DNA of 64,000 bases from Acanthochromis polyacanthus (lineage: Eukaryota; Chordata; Actinopteri; Pomacentridae): the NCBI RefSeq assembly GCF_021347895.1, contig NC_067124.1, forward strand, positions 1,308,130 to 1,372,129, written 5' to 3'. Each line of letters starts with the position of its first letter. Within the stretch, counting starts at the first letter, position 1. The position numbers were made by a program, and so were the translations under genes. The notes below the pieces were generated by a model. That model saw nothing but the letters and a program-made list of their open reading frames with translations. It made no database searches and was not told the origin of the DNA. Of this stretch, positions 1-35,773 are shown piece by piece.

Positions 1-525
1 ATTCGAGTGAGCGCGCTTTACATGCTTTTCCCTCCCTCTCCCTGTCTGTTTGTATTGTCTCCTTGAAAATTGCAATCTTTCTGGTGAAAACACATAATTG
101 TCAGAGGATGAGCTGTGTCTGTGTTCACAATGCCTGCCTCATTGTGGGTTTTCCATAGCAACAGTCTGTATTGCCAGGATGTGACAAAACAAATATCTCT
201 TGAAAGGGAAGAAAAAGATGCTTCTCTAACATGAAGGGACAATGACTGCTTCAGGCTGTGTCTTTGCCGAGGATCTCCTCTACATTTGAAACTCACAGAT
301 CATGGATGATTTAGAAATCCTCTGTCAACATAATGAACTCACCACAAGTTCCCTAAAACCTACTAAAATGGAGATAACATTTCACGAGGGTATTTTAATT
401 GACCACATTGTATTGCCACAAGCTAAGTGCAGATACATTTTCATGGCTGTGTTTGTTATGATTTCTCGTTCACTTTGTTATGTTTCCTTGTTGGGCTTTG
501 CTGAATAGTTCTGTTGTCCCTACAG
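1..525. other. USP45 intron, 3' part
   Basis: This stretch precedes the first visible USP45 exon and ends in a normal acceptor (pyrimidine-rich, tacag). I see no exon in it. The exon carrying the catalytic cysteine box must lie upstream of the window, because the first visible exon begins with the residues that normally follow that box. Confidence 0.6.
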
Positions 526-21273
<20,748 letters not shown>

Positions 21274-21721
21274 CGTCTCCTGTGAAAGTCTTTCTCCTGA
21301 GATGTCTGTTTGGCTTTGTTTGTTCTTCTGAAGCCTCTCCAGCTCCTCTTACTGTAGCTGTGACAGTTCAGAGGCAAGAAAAGGGAAAGACTTCACTCTA
21401 AACTCATTTGTCTTACTTATATTGGCACTTCTAAATATCATAGACATATAAACCATAAACAGATTTTAAAGTTACTTTCTGGTTTGTAGCCCAGATTTTC
21501 ATTAATGTTTCCTATTTTAAGAATCCTGTTCTTTAAAAGGAGGTCAGGAGAAAAGCGTGTTCTTGAACCTGAGCTGTTCCAAAGCTTTGGTCTGATCTCG
21601 GTCATTGTCACACGCCGGGATAGAAGCTGCATGATGGAATTTGCTACGATGCCTAACTGGAAACAAGCAGGATTATCGCATGTTAAACTGCACTCAGCGC
21701 TGACTAGTTGATGTCAGTTGT

Positions 21722-21752
<31 letters not shown>

Positions 21753-21949
21753 TGTGTGTTTACATGTGGATGAATGACAGACAGGTGAATGTAGATTAGA
21801 GGTGCTGTGTGTGCCATTTTCACATCAGTAAATGATTGTTGCATTGAATCACAGTCAGCAGTGTAGTTGCATAATTTCATATTTACACTCCTGAAGAACC
21901 CTGGTTCCTCACAAAATGTTTTACATTGAGAGGCAGTGACTCAGATTTA
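21274..21949 (+). other. USP45 3' UTR and downstream flank
   Basis: Begins after the USP45 TAA stop and includes a (TG)n tract at about 21718-21745. I could not identify a canonical AATAAA before the fold-back element at 21950, so the true 3' end of the transcript is undetermined. Confidence 0.5.
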
Positions 21950-23262
21950 CTGTGTTCCAGATAATTATGCAAATATGATTTTTCGTTATTGTGAAGAGGC
22001 TTTTTGCTTAATTTGACTAAATCTGCTTTTTTACTATTGCAAAGGCCTATTGTGAGCATTATTTGGTAGTTTTGGAATATTTTTATTATTTAGAGGTGTA
22101 ATAATCCAATTTTCTAGAATGTGACTGTTCTAGATAATCATGCAAGTCAAATAAAAAATAAACAAAGTTCAGTTTTAAAAGTAAACAACACATTTATTTT
22201 ATACCAACAAGTATATAACATGATAATCTTTATTTTTAAAACAATATTCAACAATGGTATAATAAAAACAACAATTTTAAACAATATTGAATAGAAAATG
22301 TGTTTATCACATGTTGATATAACTGCCTTTCTTCTGCAATACTTTAACCAGTCTAGAATCAACTGAGCATGTGAGCTTTTTGATGGTTTTACAGTCAATG
22401 TTCTTGCTTGTGGTCAATATTGCTCTCCAAAGAATGTCCTTAGAAGAAAACTGGCGGCCATTGGCGTACAACTCCTGTTTGAGAATTAGCCCAAAGATTC
22501 TCTGTTGGGTTTAGATCTGGTGAAGCAGGGGGCCATGTCATCAGGCGTTTGTCCTTGAAATTCTTCTTGGCCAGCCACTCTTTTGTGTACTTGGAGGCAT
22601 GACTTGGCGCATCGTCCTGCATGAAGATGATGCTCTTCTTGTAACTGGCAGCAGGCTTTGATTTGTACCATGGTATAAAATTTTGTTCCAAGAACTTGGT
22701 GTAATTTTCCGAGTTAATTTTTACTCCTTCTTCTAGAGAAGAGTAAAGTTTTCTTCGCCAGTTTTCTTCTAAGGACATTCTTTGGAGAGCAATATTGACC
22801 ACAAGCAAGAACATTGACTGTAAAACCATCAAAAAGCTCACATGCTCAGTTGATTCTAGACTGGTTAAAGTATTGCAGAAGAAAGGCGGTTATATCAACA
22901 TGTGATAAACACATTTTCTATTCAATATTGTTTAAAATTGTTGTTTTTATTATACTATTGTTGAATATTGTTTTAAAAATAAAGATTATCATGTTATATA
23001 CTTGTTGGTATAAAATAAATGTGTTGTTTACTTGTAAAACTGAACTTTGTTTATTTTTTATTTGACTTGCATGATTATCTGGAACAGTCACATTCTAGAA
23101 AATGGGATTATTACACCTCTAAATAATAAAAATATTCCAAAGCTACCAAATAATGCTCACAATAGGCCTTTGCAATAGTAAAAAGGCAGATTTAGTCAAA
23201 TTAAGCAAAAAGCCTCTTCACAATAACGAAAAATCACATTTGCGTAATTATCTGGAACACAG
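21950..23262 (-). mobile_element. Large fold-back Tc1/mariner (DD37E) derivative
   Basis: A 1.31-kb near-perfect palindrome flanked by TA (21948-21949 and 23263-23264), with ends CTGTGTTCCAGATAATTATG. The arms are about 500 bp each (to about 22453 and from about 22757) and enclose about 300 bp. The minus strand of the centre and left arm carries the 3' half of a transposase gene; the right arm is an inverted copy of the same 3' end. Arms this long that include coding sequence are not normal terminal repeats. Confidence 0.9.
22307..22750 (-). pseudogene. Tc1/mariner transposase 3' half, one frameshift
   Basis: The minus strand encodes SSLEEGVKINSENYTKFLE, then the second catalytic aspartate in FMQDDAPSH, then PDLNPTENLW with the catalytic glutamate. 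Between the aspartate and glutamate lie 37 residues, the DD37E spacing of a minority Tc1/mariner lineage. A one-base shift occurs near 22482; past it, reading resumes to an apparently natural stop at 22307-22309. The N-terminal half, with the DNA-binding domain and first aspartate, is absent. The open frame's upstream extension to 22841 is the inverted arm. Confidence 0.8.
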
Positions 23263-26200
23263 TAATTGTTTTTGACGTGAGCACATCATAAATGGTAAAA
23301 ATTCAAAGAGGGAAATGAATTCAGATATATTTGTTCTCTGCACTGAAGACATCGACACTCAGCATGAAGATAGTAAGCAATATCATTTGGAGCTTAAAGG
23401 GATTTTGTTTGTATGTTTGATGATAGCAGTGTCTGCTGTTGTACCGTGGATGTGGCTAACGGTCTGTCTTTTCCTACTTATTTAGGAAAATGATGTAATA
23501 ATACTGTTCACAGCTGACAGTGGTTTCTGTCTACATGCTGACTGAAATTGCTGCACACAGCGCCTCTAAGGAGTAGCACAACAGTTATTTTACAGCCTAC
23601 TGGGAATGGATTGTTTTCATAACATCAGAATGTATAAATATAAGACTATCAATGAATTGCATTTGCCAAAGACGAGTTTTGCAGCTGCGACTTCAAGCAG
23701 AGTTTACGTCATTCAGAGTTTCTTTTACGTGTGTTCTCTCAAGGTCATTGATATAGTTCTCATGTTTCACTGCACAAACAGACATACTCAACGTTTATCA
23801 GATCAACAAAGCACCTTGTCTGCCTTCATTGTACAGCTCTACTGTAACTGTAGGCGCACACACAAGCCCATCAAGCTGCTCGACAAAGAGCCAGCACCAC
23901 AACGGACTTACCTTTTATCCCCTAATGCCATCCGTAAGGTTGAGCAAAAAATAAAAAAGATTTTCAGAATCCACTTTAAAGCTGTAAGCCTGATAGGAAA
24001 ACCATCTTTGCTGTAATGTGCATGGGTTAATGTTCTAATGAATGTATTGCCTATTCCTGAAACGTCCATGTCAAACTGTCTGTCCATGTTTTTCTATGAA
24101 AGTATTTCAGATGAAACTATTTTCATTTTTTCCTGCTTGTTGGACTTTTGCCAAAATGGAAGAAAGAGAAGAGTTTAACATATGCATCAGAGGTTTATTA
24201 TTTTCTCTCAACACAAGGACAAAATCAGTGCCTCTGCTTCAGGATTTACAAACCTGTGCACGGTGAGAAGAAAACATATGCAGAGTCAAATGTAAAGAGG
24301 GATATGTGCGGGTTTTATTTATGTACAGTACAACCTACTGTAAGCAAAAACAATACTGAGTGTATGTAATTGTACATAGTAGACACTATACAGACTCATG
24401 GTGCTTCAGGCGTGCAGGGTTTTTCCTCAAGACACATTATTATTCCCAGAAATTGACATTTAAATTCCATTATGGACTATTAAACATTTGGAATGAGTAT
24501 AAAAATGTACTGTATCAAAATAAATCTAATTTATGAGCTGTATATAGGTCCTGTATATTCAACAGGACCTGTCTCTCTTTGTTTTTTTGTTTTTTTTTGC
24601 CTCTCATAGAAAAAAAATCACAACAGATTTTGTGTTTTCTGCTGTGGAATTGATGTCATGCTGTTTTTCCTCTAAGCGGGATGTTGTCGGCCGTCTCTCT
24701 GGGCTGTCGCTGTGGATCCCATGGTGCCATATTCAGCACATCTTCGCCTGTTATCGGCCCTGACGGGTGCAAAGCAGCACTGCTTCAGAACATGTCGTGA
24801 GCTGGTGAAGAGGAGGTGGGTGTGGAATCAGGAAAAGGGCAACGTCATCGCCTTGCACGTCCTCCTGTTCCCACACGCTGTGACATCCCAGTCATGCAGC
24901 TGGAACGTTAAAACAGGTTGTCAAGCCGCCACCAACAAAAAGAGCAAAGCTTTTCTGAAATGTATTTGTCTATTTTTAAAGTGGGAAGGGGGAGGGGGGA
25001 GGCTTTTAGCTGGAGGACATGCTGCTGAAGCATTTCATGTGATTTAATCTCACTTAACGAAAGGCACCCTCCCCTTGTGTGAGGCACTTGTAAGAAACTA
25101 ATAAGGTGCTGCTGCATTGCTCATCTACCAGCAGTGGAGGTTAAATTTTACTGTTCTCACCATGCAAGCTGCTGTCACTGTCAGCGTCACCTTACTCCAC
25201 ACATACATGCATTAATACTCAACACACTGTACACATTTCCTTCAACAAACGTCTACACACTTAGACTGCACATGCCTGAGGCTTTGCTCTTCACACCACG
25301 TACACATCAACGCCACAGACCCACATAGCACTGAACACCTGCACATAACCTTTTATTTAAGCAAGTTGTGTCCAATAAATATATTCCCTGCATCTTTTAC
25401 GAAACATTGGTAATTGCTAAGATGTATCGAGTCACTGACCGAATTATGAAATTATCTTTTTGGCCTTCATTATATAGGAGAGTGGAGAGAGACAGGAAAT
25501 GTGGGTAGAAGAGTAAAGAAATGACATGCAGCAAATGGCCATGGGCTGGATTTTAACAAATAACTGCTGCATCATAGACTATTGCCCTGTCTATGGGTCG
25601 CCTGTTCAGCCCGCTAAGCTATGTGGGTGCCTGATGAAATTATATTTGAGTGAAAACCAGCAGTTTCTAACACTGGACCATGGCTGACTGCAGTTATTCA
25701 TGATCCAGAAACATACTTCTGTCATGAATTTTGCTGTTTGAATTCATCCAAGACGAACATCAACACGTTTGTGTTTGGTAAGTGGTTGCAGAACTAAAGA
25801 GGCAAACTGAGAAAATGCAACTTGTGTGTCCTGAATGCCTCAGGTTCATTTTGAGAGAATTACTTTGAGGCAATTAGATCATTTGGAAATTGAAGACTAA
25901 TACAAAGTGAAATGTTAGGGGTTCATTAAGGAGTACTCCTCGGATTTAGCGCTCCTAAAACATTGTTGGACATGTTTTAAAAGGATCAGAATCAATGCAG
26001 TTTAACCTTTTTCCCCTGACATTCTGCCTTCACAATCTGACACCTACATTAATCACAAGGCAACTGAACCTGTGACAGTTTGGTGTGAGATGCATGTGTG
26101 CTAAAGCAGCTCATGTAGCCTTGACTTGCTGCTCTCCAGCAGAAATGAGACGTGAACTACAAAGGTCTGATTAATTCACTTCTTTTTATCTCCACACCTT

Positions 26201-26550
26201 TAGATTTATTTTTTTATTTTCACATTTGTAGTCTTCAGCCACACCTGAGACGGAGTCACATTACTGGAGGACATTTATCAGCCTTCAGACATTTCCCTGC
26301 TTGAATTGCTCAGACAGCAGTTCTCTCCAGAACTTGGGTTAAAATCCCAAAGTCAGATAATGTCATGTCTTGTCAGACTAGCTGTGACAGATGTTGAGTT
26401 TACTGTCCAAAAAAAAAACACAGAAAATGGCAAACATTTGTGTTTAAGAGACTGAAGCAGAAATTTTTTGATGTTTTCTTCCTGAACACAGATTTGTTGG
26501 TATCTGGTCACCATGTGATGTCTGTTCTATTCACTAACATCTCTTGTTGA
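23263..26550. other. Intergenic region, no gene recognised
   Basis: AT-rich sequence between USP45 and the minus-strand gene cluster. An ATG-initiated frame of 136 codons (23606-24016) has no recognisable domain, and its composition looks like translated AT-rich DNA. Confidence 0.55.
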
Positions 26551-26730
26551 CAGATTAACTCCACTAACAACAACCCCTCACATACCCTGATGAAGCTGTA
26601 GGTAGATAGATAGATAGATAGATACTTTATTAATCCCAAGGGAAATTTAAGTAGATTCCACAGATTCCTTTAATAAATTCAGTGAATGTTTGATGCTGTA
26701 TTTCTCGATACAGAGCAGTTTTAAGTTCAA
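26551..26730 (-). pseudogene. Decayed copy of the first coding exon of the 28933-33161 gene
   Basis: Aligns by eye with 33085-33205: CACATACCCTGATG at the donor, the same spacing, and matching exon sequence around TTCCTT.A.TAAA. The initiator ATG of the intact copy is changed, a stop appears in the frame, and a short LINE end is inserted at 26603-26653. This is a broken paralogous exon, not an expressed gene. Confidence 0.75.
26603..26653 (-). mobile_element. Very short LINE 3' end with (TATC)n tail
   Basis: The minus strand reads TTTCCCTTGGGATTAATAAAG followed by TATC units, the 3' terminus of the same LINE group as 11062-11483. Comparison with the intact exon shows it as an insertion inside the pseudo-exon. 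Confidence 0.75.
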
Positions 26731-28045
26731 TTCAATTCAATTCAATTTTATTTATATAGCGTCAATTACAGTCAACTCGTCCCAAGACGCTTTACAGAAC
26801 CCAAATGCCTGACCCCCAGAGCAAGCCCAAAGGAGACAGTGGCAAGGAAAAACACCCTTTTAACAGGGAAGAAACCTCGAGCAGAACCCGGCTCTATATA
26901 GGGGGGAACCCATCTGCCTGCTGGCCGGGGGGGTTGAGAAGGACAGAAGAGGGCAAGGGGGAGGGATGGGAGAAGAGGGAGGGGTGGGAAAGCAAGAAAA
27001 ACACAACACACATTTGGATACATGCATGACAGGATATGTGACACAAACAAAGTATAAGCTAACATTGAAAACTGACTCATAGTTTACTCTGATGATGTAC
27101 GGCTCTGACATTAAACATACTCCATATATAGCTAGCAGTAAAATTCAAACAGTATGTAAGTTAGCATAACAGTATAGTGAAGGCAATGCAGAGTTGACTG
27201 GTGGAAAAAGGGAGTTGGAAGCAGAGGGCTGGAGGAAGGTCAGCGGCAGCATCCCACAGTGGACATGGTGGAGACTGGACCAGCTGGTGGAACATCAACC
27301 ACAGATCTGAAGCATCCAGCTCTGGGACCAGGGACACTCGGAGAAATAGCACAGGGGGAAACAGAGTGAATGTACTGCAATAACGGTATACATATTAAAT
27401 GTAAAGGTAGATAGAGAAGGGCTCAGTGCGTCAAGAAAAGTCCCCCAGCAGCCTATAGGCCTATAGCAGCATGACTAGGGGCAGAACGAAGGGACGTCCA
27501 AGAGGGAGTCAGCTGTGCAAATGAAGACACAAGCCGAACCCCTGTGGGTCACCCAGTCAGCCCCAACTATAAGATTTGTCAAAAAGGAACGCTTTAAGCC
27601 TGGTCTTAAAAATAGAGAGGGTGTCTGCCTCCCGAACCCAAACTGGGAGCAGGTTCCACAGGAGAGGCGCCTGATAACTGAAGGCTCTGCCTCCCATTCT
27701 ACTTTTAGAAATTCTAGGAACAACAAGTAAGCCTGCAGCTTGAGAGCGAAGAGTTCTACTAGGATAATAAGGTACTATCAGATCTTTAAGATATGATGGA
27801 GATTGGTTATTAAGAGCTTTATATGTCAGAAGAAGGATTTTAAATTCTATTCTGGATTTAACAGGAAGCCAGTGAAGAGAGGCAAGTATAGGGGAAATAC
27901 GATCTCTTTTGCTAACTCCTGTCAGTACTCTCGCAGCAGCGTTTTGGATCAACTGTAGATGTTTGAGAGAGCTATTTGGACAACCCGATAATAAGGAATT
28001 GCAATAGTCAAGCCTGGAAGTAACAAAAGCATGAACTAATTTTTT
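26731..28045 (-). mobile_element. 5'-truncated non-LTR retrotransposon
   Basis: The minus strand encodes the C-terminal ~130 residues of a LINE polyprotein (27557-27952: [59 protein letters not shown]), then a long 3' UTR ending in AATTG repeats at 26731-26750. The 5' break is marked by a poly-T run at about 28040-28056. This 3' region resembles a very common teleost repeat. It separates the pseudo-exon from the intact gene. Confidence 0.85.
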
Positions 28046-28932
28046 TTTTTTTTTTTAAGTGTCAAAGAAGTCACAGATGTTGCCCAAGAAAGCTAAGAGA
28101 GATAAATGACATAGGACCAAGTGATTTATTTATTTTTTGCCATATTTCTCATTAAAAAAAAGATTTGTAACCATGTTGGTTTTCTGTTAATCAACCAACT
28201 GATTAATCAGCATATTTACTCTTTCAGATATTCATTTCTAAACACTAAGTTCAGGAAATGCACTGATTACTGGAGGTCACCAGTTAGCCAACAGTGGATT
28301 TTTGCCCTGAGGTTTTCCATTGTGTAGATCATAAACACACATATTTTTAACAACCATTGACTCAGGAAAGGCATGAATAGTGACTGAAGTTCTTCTTTGA
28401 ATCTGGCCCTGCTCAAATTTTTGGCTTGATAAACTTTTACCATCACCTGTTGGCATCACTATCTGGGATTCACCTCCTGCTGCTCTTCAGGTCAAATCCG
28501 TGATTCTCTGCTGTCTGTCACCGTGTGGTATCTGTTGTTCTATTCACTCTCATCTCAAACTAAATGTGTTATAAAGTCCTCAGTGAGGCTGAGGAATATC
28601 AGCAGCTACAAACAGGTCAGTCCTTCAACTGTTTTCTGTTTGTTAGTGTTGAAATGACTTGTTGATTAGTTTAGTAATTTCTGTTCCTGGTGGGTTTTTC
28701 TTCTCCAAAAGAAGAGGAATGCACCTTCAGACACTAAGCATTTTTGGCAGTATTTTATCTATTTTCTACAGTTTCTTACACTGCAGCACAGACTTTTCAT
28801 AGACATTTTAATGCTCAAAATTTAATAATTTCATATTAACACTAAAAAAAATACAGTAAATGAAATGCTAAACTATATACACATATGTCGACAAAAGACT
28901 GAATTTCAGCAAAATGCCGAAATATTCTGTTT

Positions 28933-33161
<4,229 letters not shown>

Positions 33162-35100
33162 GAATATTTCAATGCCGTGTATCTCAATACAGAACAGGTT
33201 TAAGCGTTGATGCAACAAGTAAAGCTTCACAACGATTTGAAGCTCAGTGTTGAAGTGGAGAGTCCTCAAGCAGAGTTGATCTTCAGAGTGTGTTCAGGTT
33301 GAAGAGTGAGTGAAGTCTGCAGAGATTCTCACTGCTGAGTCTCTGCTATCATCATTCTAGAACTCTTGAGTGGCATTGTTTGTATTTGAGTCAAAGGTCA
33401 CCTGGTTGATTAGTAATTAATGAAGCACTTCATGAAAAGTGGAAAGGTTTACAGATGTAACTTTAATTTAAAATGCACATCCTACTTTTATGGAATAAAA
33501 CATGAAATAAAAAGACAGAATACCAGTCCAGGGCTATGGTGCGTGTTAATTTGAGGTCATGGCTCTCCAAAATGACAAATCTAGATAATCTGACAGAAGG
33601 TAATCTGACAAAAGCTATGATTAACAAGGAGTACAGAATGACTTTTTCTTTCAGAAACCAACACTAGTGTAACAGCATGCCTTTCATACACATTTGTTAA
33701 TTTCAAAATTAGTTTTTAGCACTTTAATCTTTCTTTTATGTTCACTTTCATGTTTTAAATGATATATGATCAGAATAAACATTTAGAGGTCAAATTACGT
33801 TGCGGCTAAGTGGTTGAATTTCACTTCAACCTGCCTAAATCACTGTAATAAACTATTCGTGCTGATATAATTAATTCCAGCATGTTCTCCTATACTGTGT
33901 TTGACCTTGGTCAATAGTAGTGACAAATCTCTATTTAAAATTAAAAATATATATATTTTTTGGTTCTCATATTTCCTAGTTCAGCCAACCAAGGAGTCTG
34001 CAGGCTAATAGACCACTTTGCTGCAGTTCACCGAACATTCTTCTGCCATTCTGTGCATCATTTCTACACTGCTGCATTACACAGCATGTTTCCATGTTTG
34101 CTGTGCTGTAATTTGATTTGGCACATATTACCAACATGCACCATGGAAGCCCAGCATCAGTTGAAATAATTTTCCATTTTCAAATTAAATATTGACACAG
34201 AGATCCTGTTCATCCTGTACATTGCAGTTTAAGACGGTGTATGGAGTCCTGAAAGAGCCTGTCATGCCAGAACTTTGATTTAACATTGCATACTGACACC
34301 GAATTGATTATTACATCTTGTTTAAAGCCAACTTGAATTAGATAGGAATGCAGGTGCTCACATTCCCATTGCTGCCTATGACACTGTTTTTGTCAGTGTA
34401 AAAAGGCCCAAACTTGACAAAAAGGGCTAATGTTTGTTGAATCAAACATTAATTATCAGATGGACATGTAACTTTTATTGATTTTTTTCGTTTTTAGATT
34501 TAAATACATGTTCTCTACACGTTTTGAAACGTTCAGCACTATTGTGTTTATCATTCTGAACCTGATCAGCATCTGAATGCCTCAAGGAGCTGATGCTGCC
34601 TTTACTGGCTGCTCGTTTGCTTATACTAAGAGTCATAGCAATAAATCAGTCACCGGCTAATGGTTATGCATGTTCAAGTAAATAAGTCAGGCAAACAAAA
34701 ATATAAACAAATCAACAAGAATGGACAAAATGAAACTTAGTGTACTGACCACGAGTCCTTATGCAAGAGGTAGACTATTTATTTATTTACTGAGTGATGC
34801 GCTTCATATATTTAGATTAAATGTTGATGTCTACAGCTACTTCACTCTAATCCTAAATTGTTTGTTGAGGATTCAATTATTTTTGTGTTTATTGACGTTC
34901 TTCTGCTAAAGCTGAAATTCCTCAGTCTGATAGATACTCACACAAAACAAAATATTTAGTAACTTTAATGGAAAATACAAATACAATAACATTTTGGAAG
35001 ACGCAAAAACAAATGTCTCAGTACGAGACCTATACATGGATGGAGTCTGTTTTAGCTTTGCTCGCCTTAAACGGCAGCGTCACAGAATTAGAACTATACA
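33162..35100. other. 5' flank of minus-strand gene and spacer to PNISR
   Basis: The first ~200 bp would be 5' UTR and promoter of the minus-strand gene. A TTCTAGAA palindrome lies at about 33354-33361 (heat-shock-element-like half-site pair; significance unknown). The rest is AT-rich with no exon that I can support. Confidence 0.4.
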
Positions 35101-35560
35101 TAATGCCTGAATTATCGCATTTCCGATTGACATGAACGCATCAGAGCCTCGGTTAACACTTCCTCCCAGCAGCTCGCTTTTGCAGCCATTTTGATTTGGA
35201 GCCGCATCGCCGGAGAGAGGCTGTCTGGAAAAGGTGGGAATTATGTTACTGAAAGCACAGCGTCGGTGGGAAGCCTTTTCAAACCTCCCCGTTGGCACGT
35301 AGTTTAAATGTAAAAGCACATTTGTTCGGCTGTTAAATAACGGCGCTATTATCTGCTAGCTTTCAGACCTAGCTTAGCTCAGGCTAGCTCACGTTAGCTC
35401 GGTTTAGCTTCCTTAGCTCATAAACGCATGACCCGAGGAAGCTTTACAGGTTGGAATTTCGCCAGTCCTAAATGTATTTTTGGTATCTTACGTCCGTAAT
35501 GGCACAAGAACCCATACTACATAACGTGTGCGTCCTCCATTAAAAGGTAAGAATGGTCTC
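35101..35560 (+). promoter_or_regulatory. PNISR promoter and 5' UTR region
   Basis: GC/CpG content rises here relative to flanking sequence. A YY1-like GCCATTTTG is at 35185-35193. A run of at least eight imperfect TAGCT-core repeats occupies about 35357-35420. A likely non-coding exon ends just before the donor GTAAGA near 35547; the next exon (from 35753) holds the start codon. The transcription start itself is inferred. Confidence 0.55.
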
Positions 35561-35773
35561 AGGCTTTCTCGAGCTAACGTACAGCTAGCCGGTGACCTGA
35601 AGGTAACGTTAGCACTTCTATTAAAGCTGAAGCTCGCTATTTTCTGGCCATCAGTCGAGTGCAATTTCTGGCGCATAGTCTGCAGCACGTCAGCGGAAGA
35701 CACGCCGAGAGTGCAAACTAAAAGTGAAATGTCGATTGTTTGCATGTTTTAGGTGTGAATCCAGAGAGGAGTG

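Noticed and set aside
23606..24016. ATG-initiated open frame of 136 codons in the USP45-PNISR gap
   Set aside because: No recognisable domain, no CpG or promoter context, AT-rich composition and no splice partners; consistent with a chance frame.
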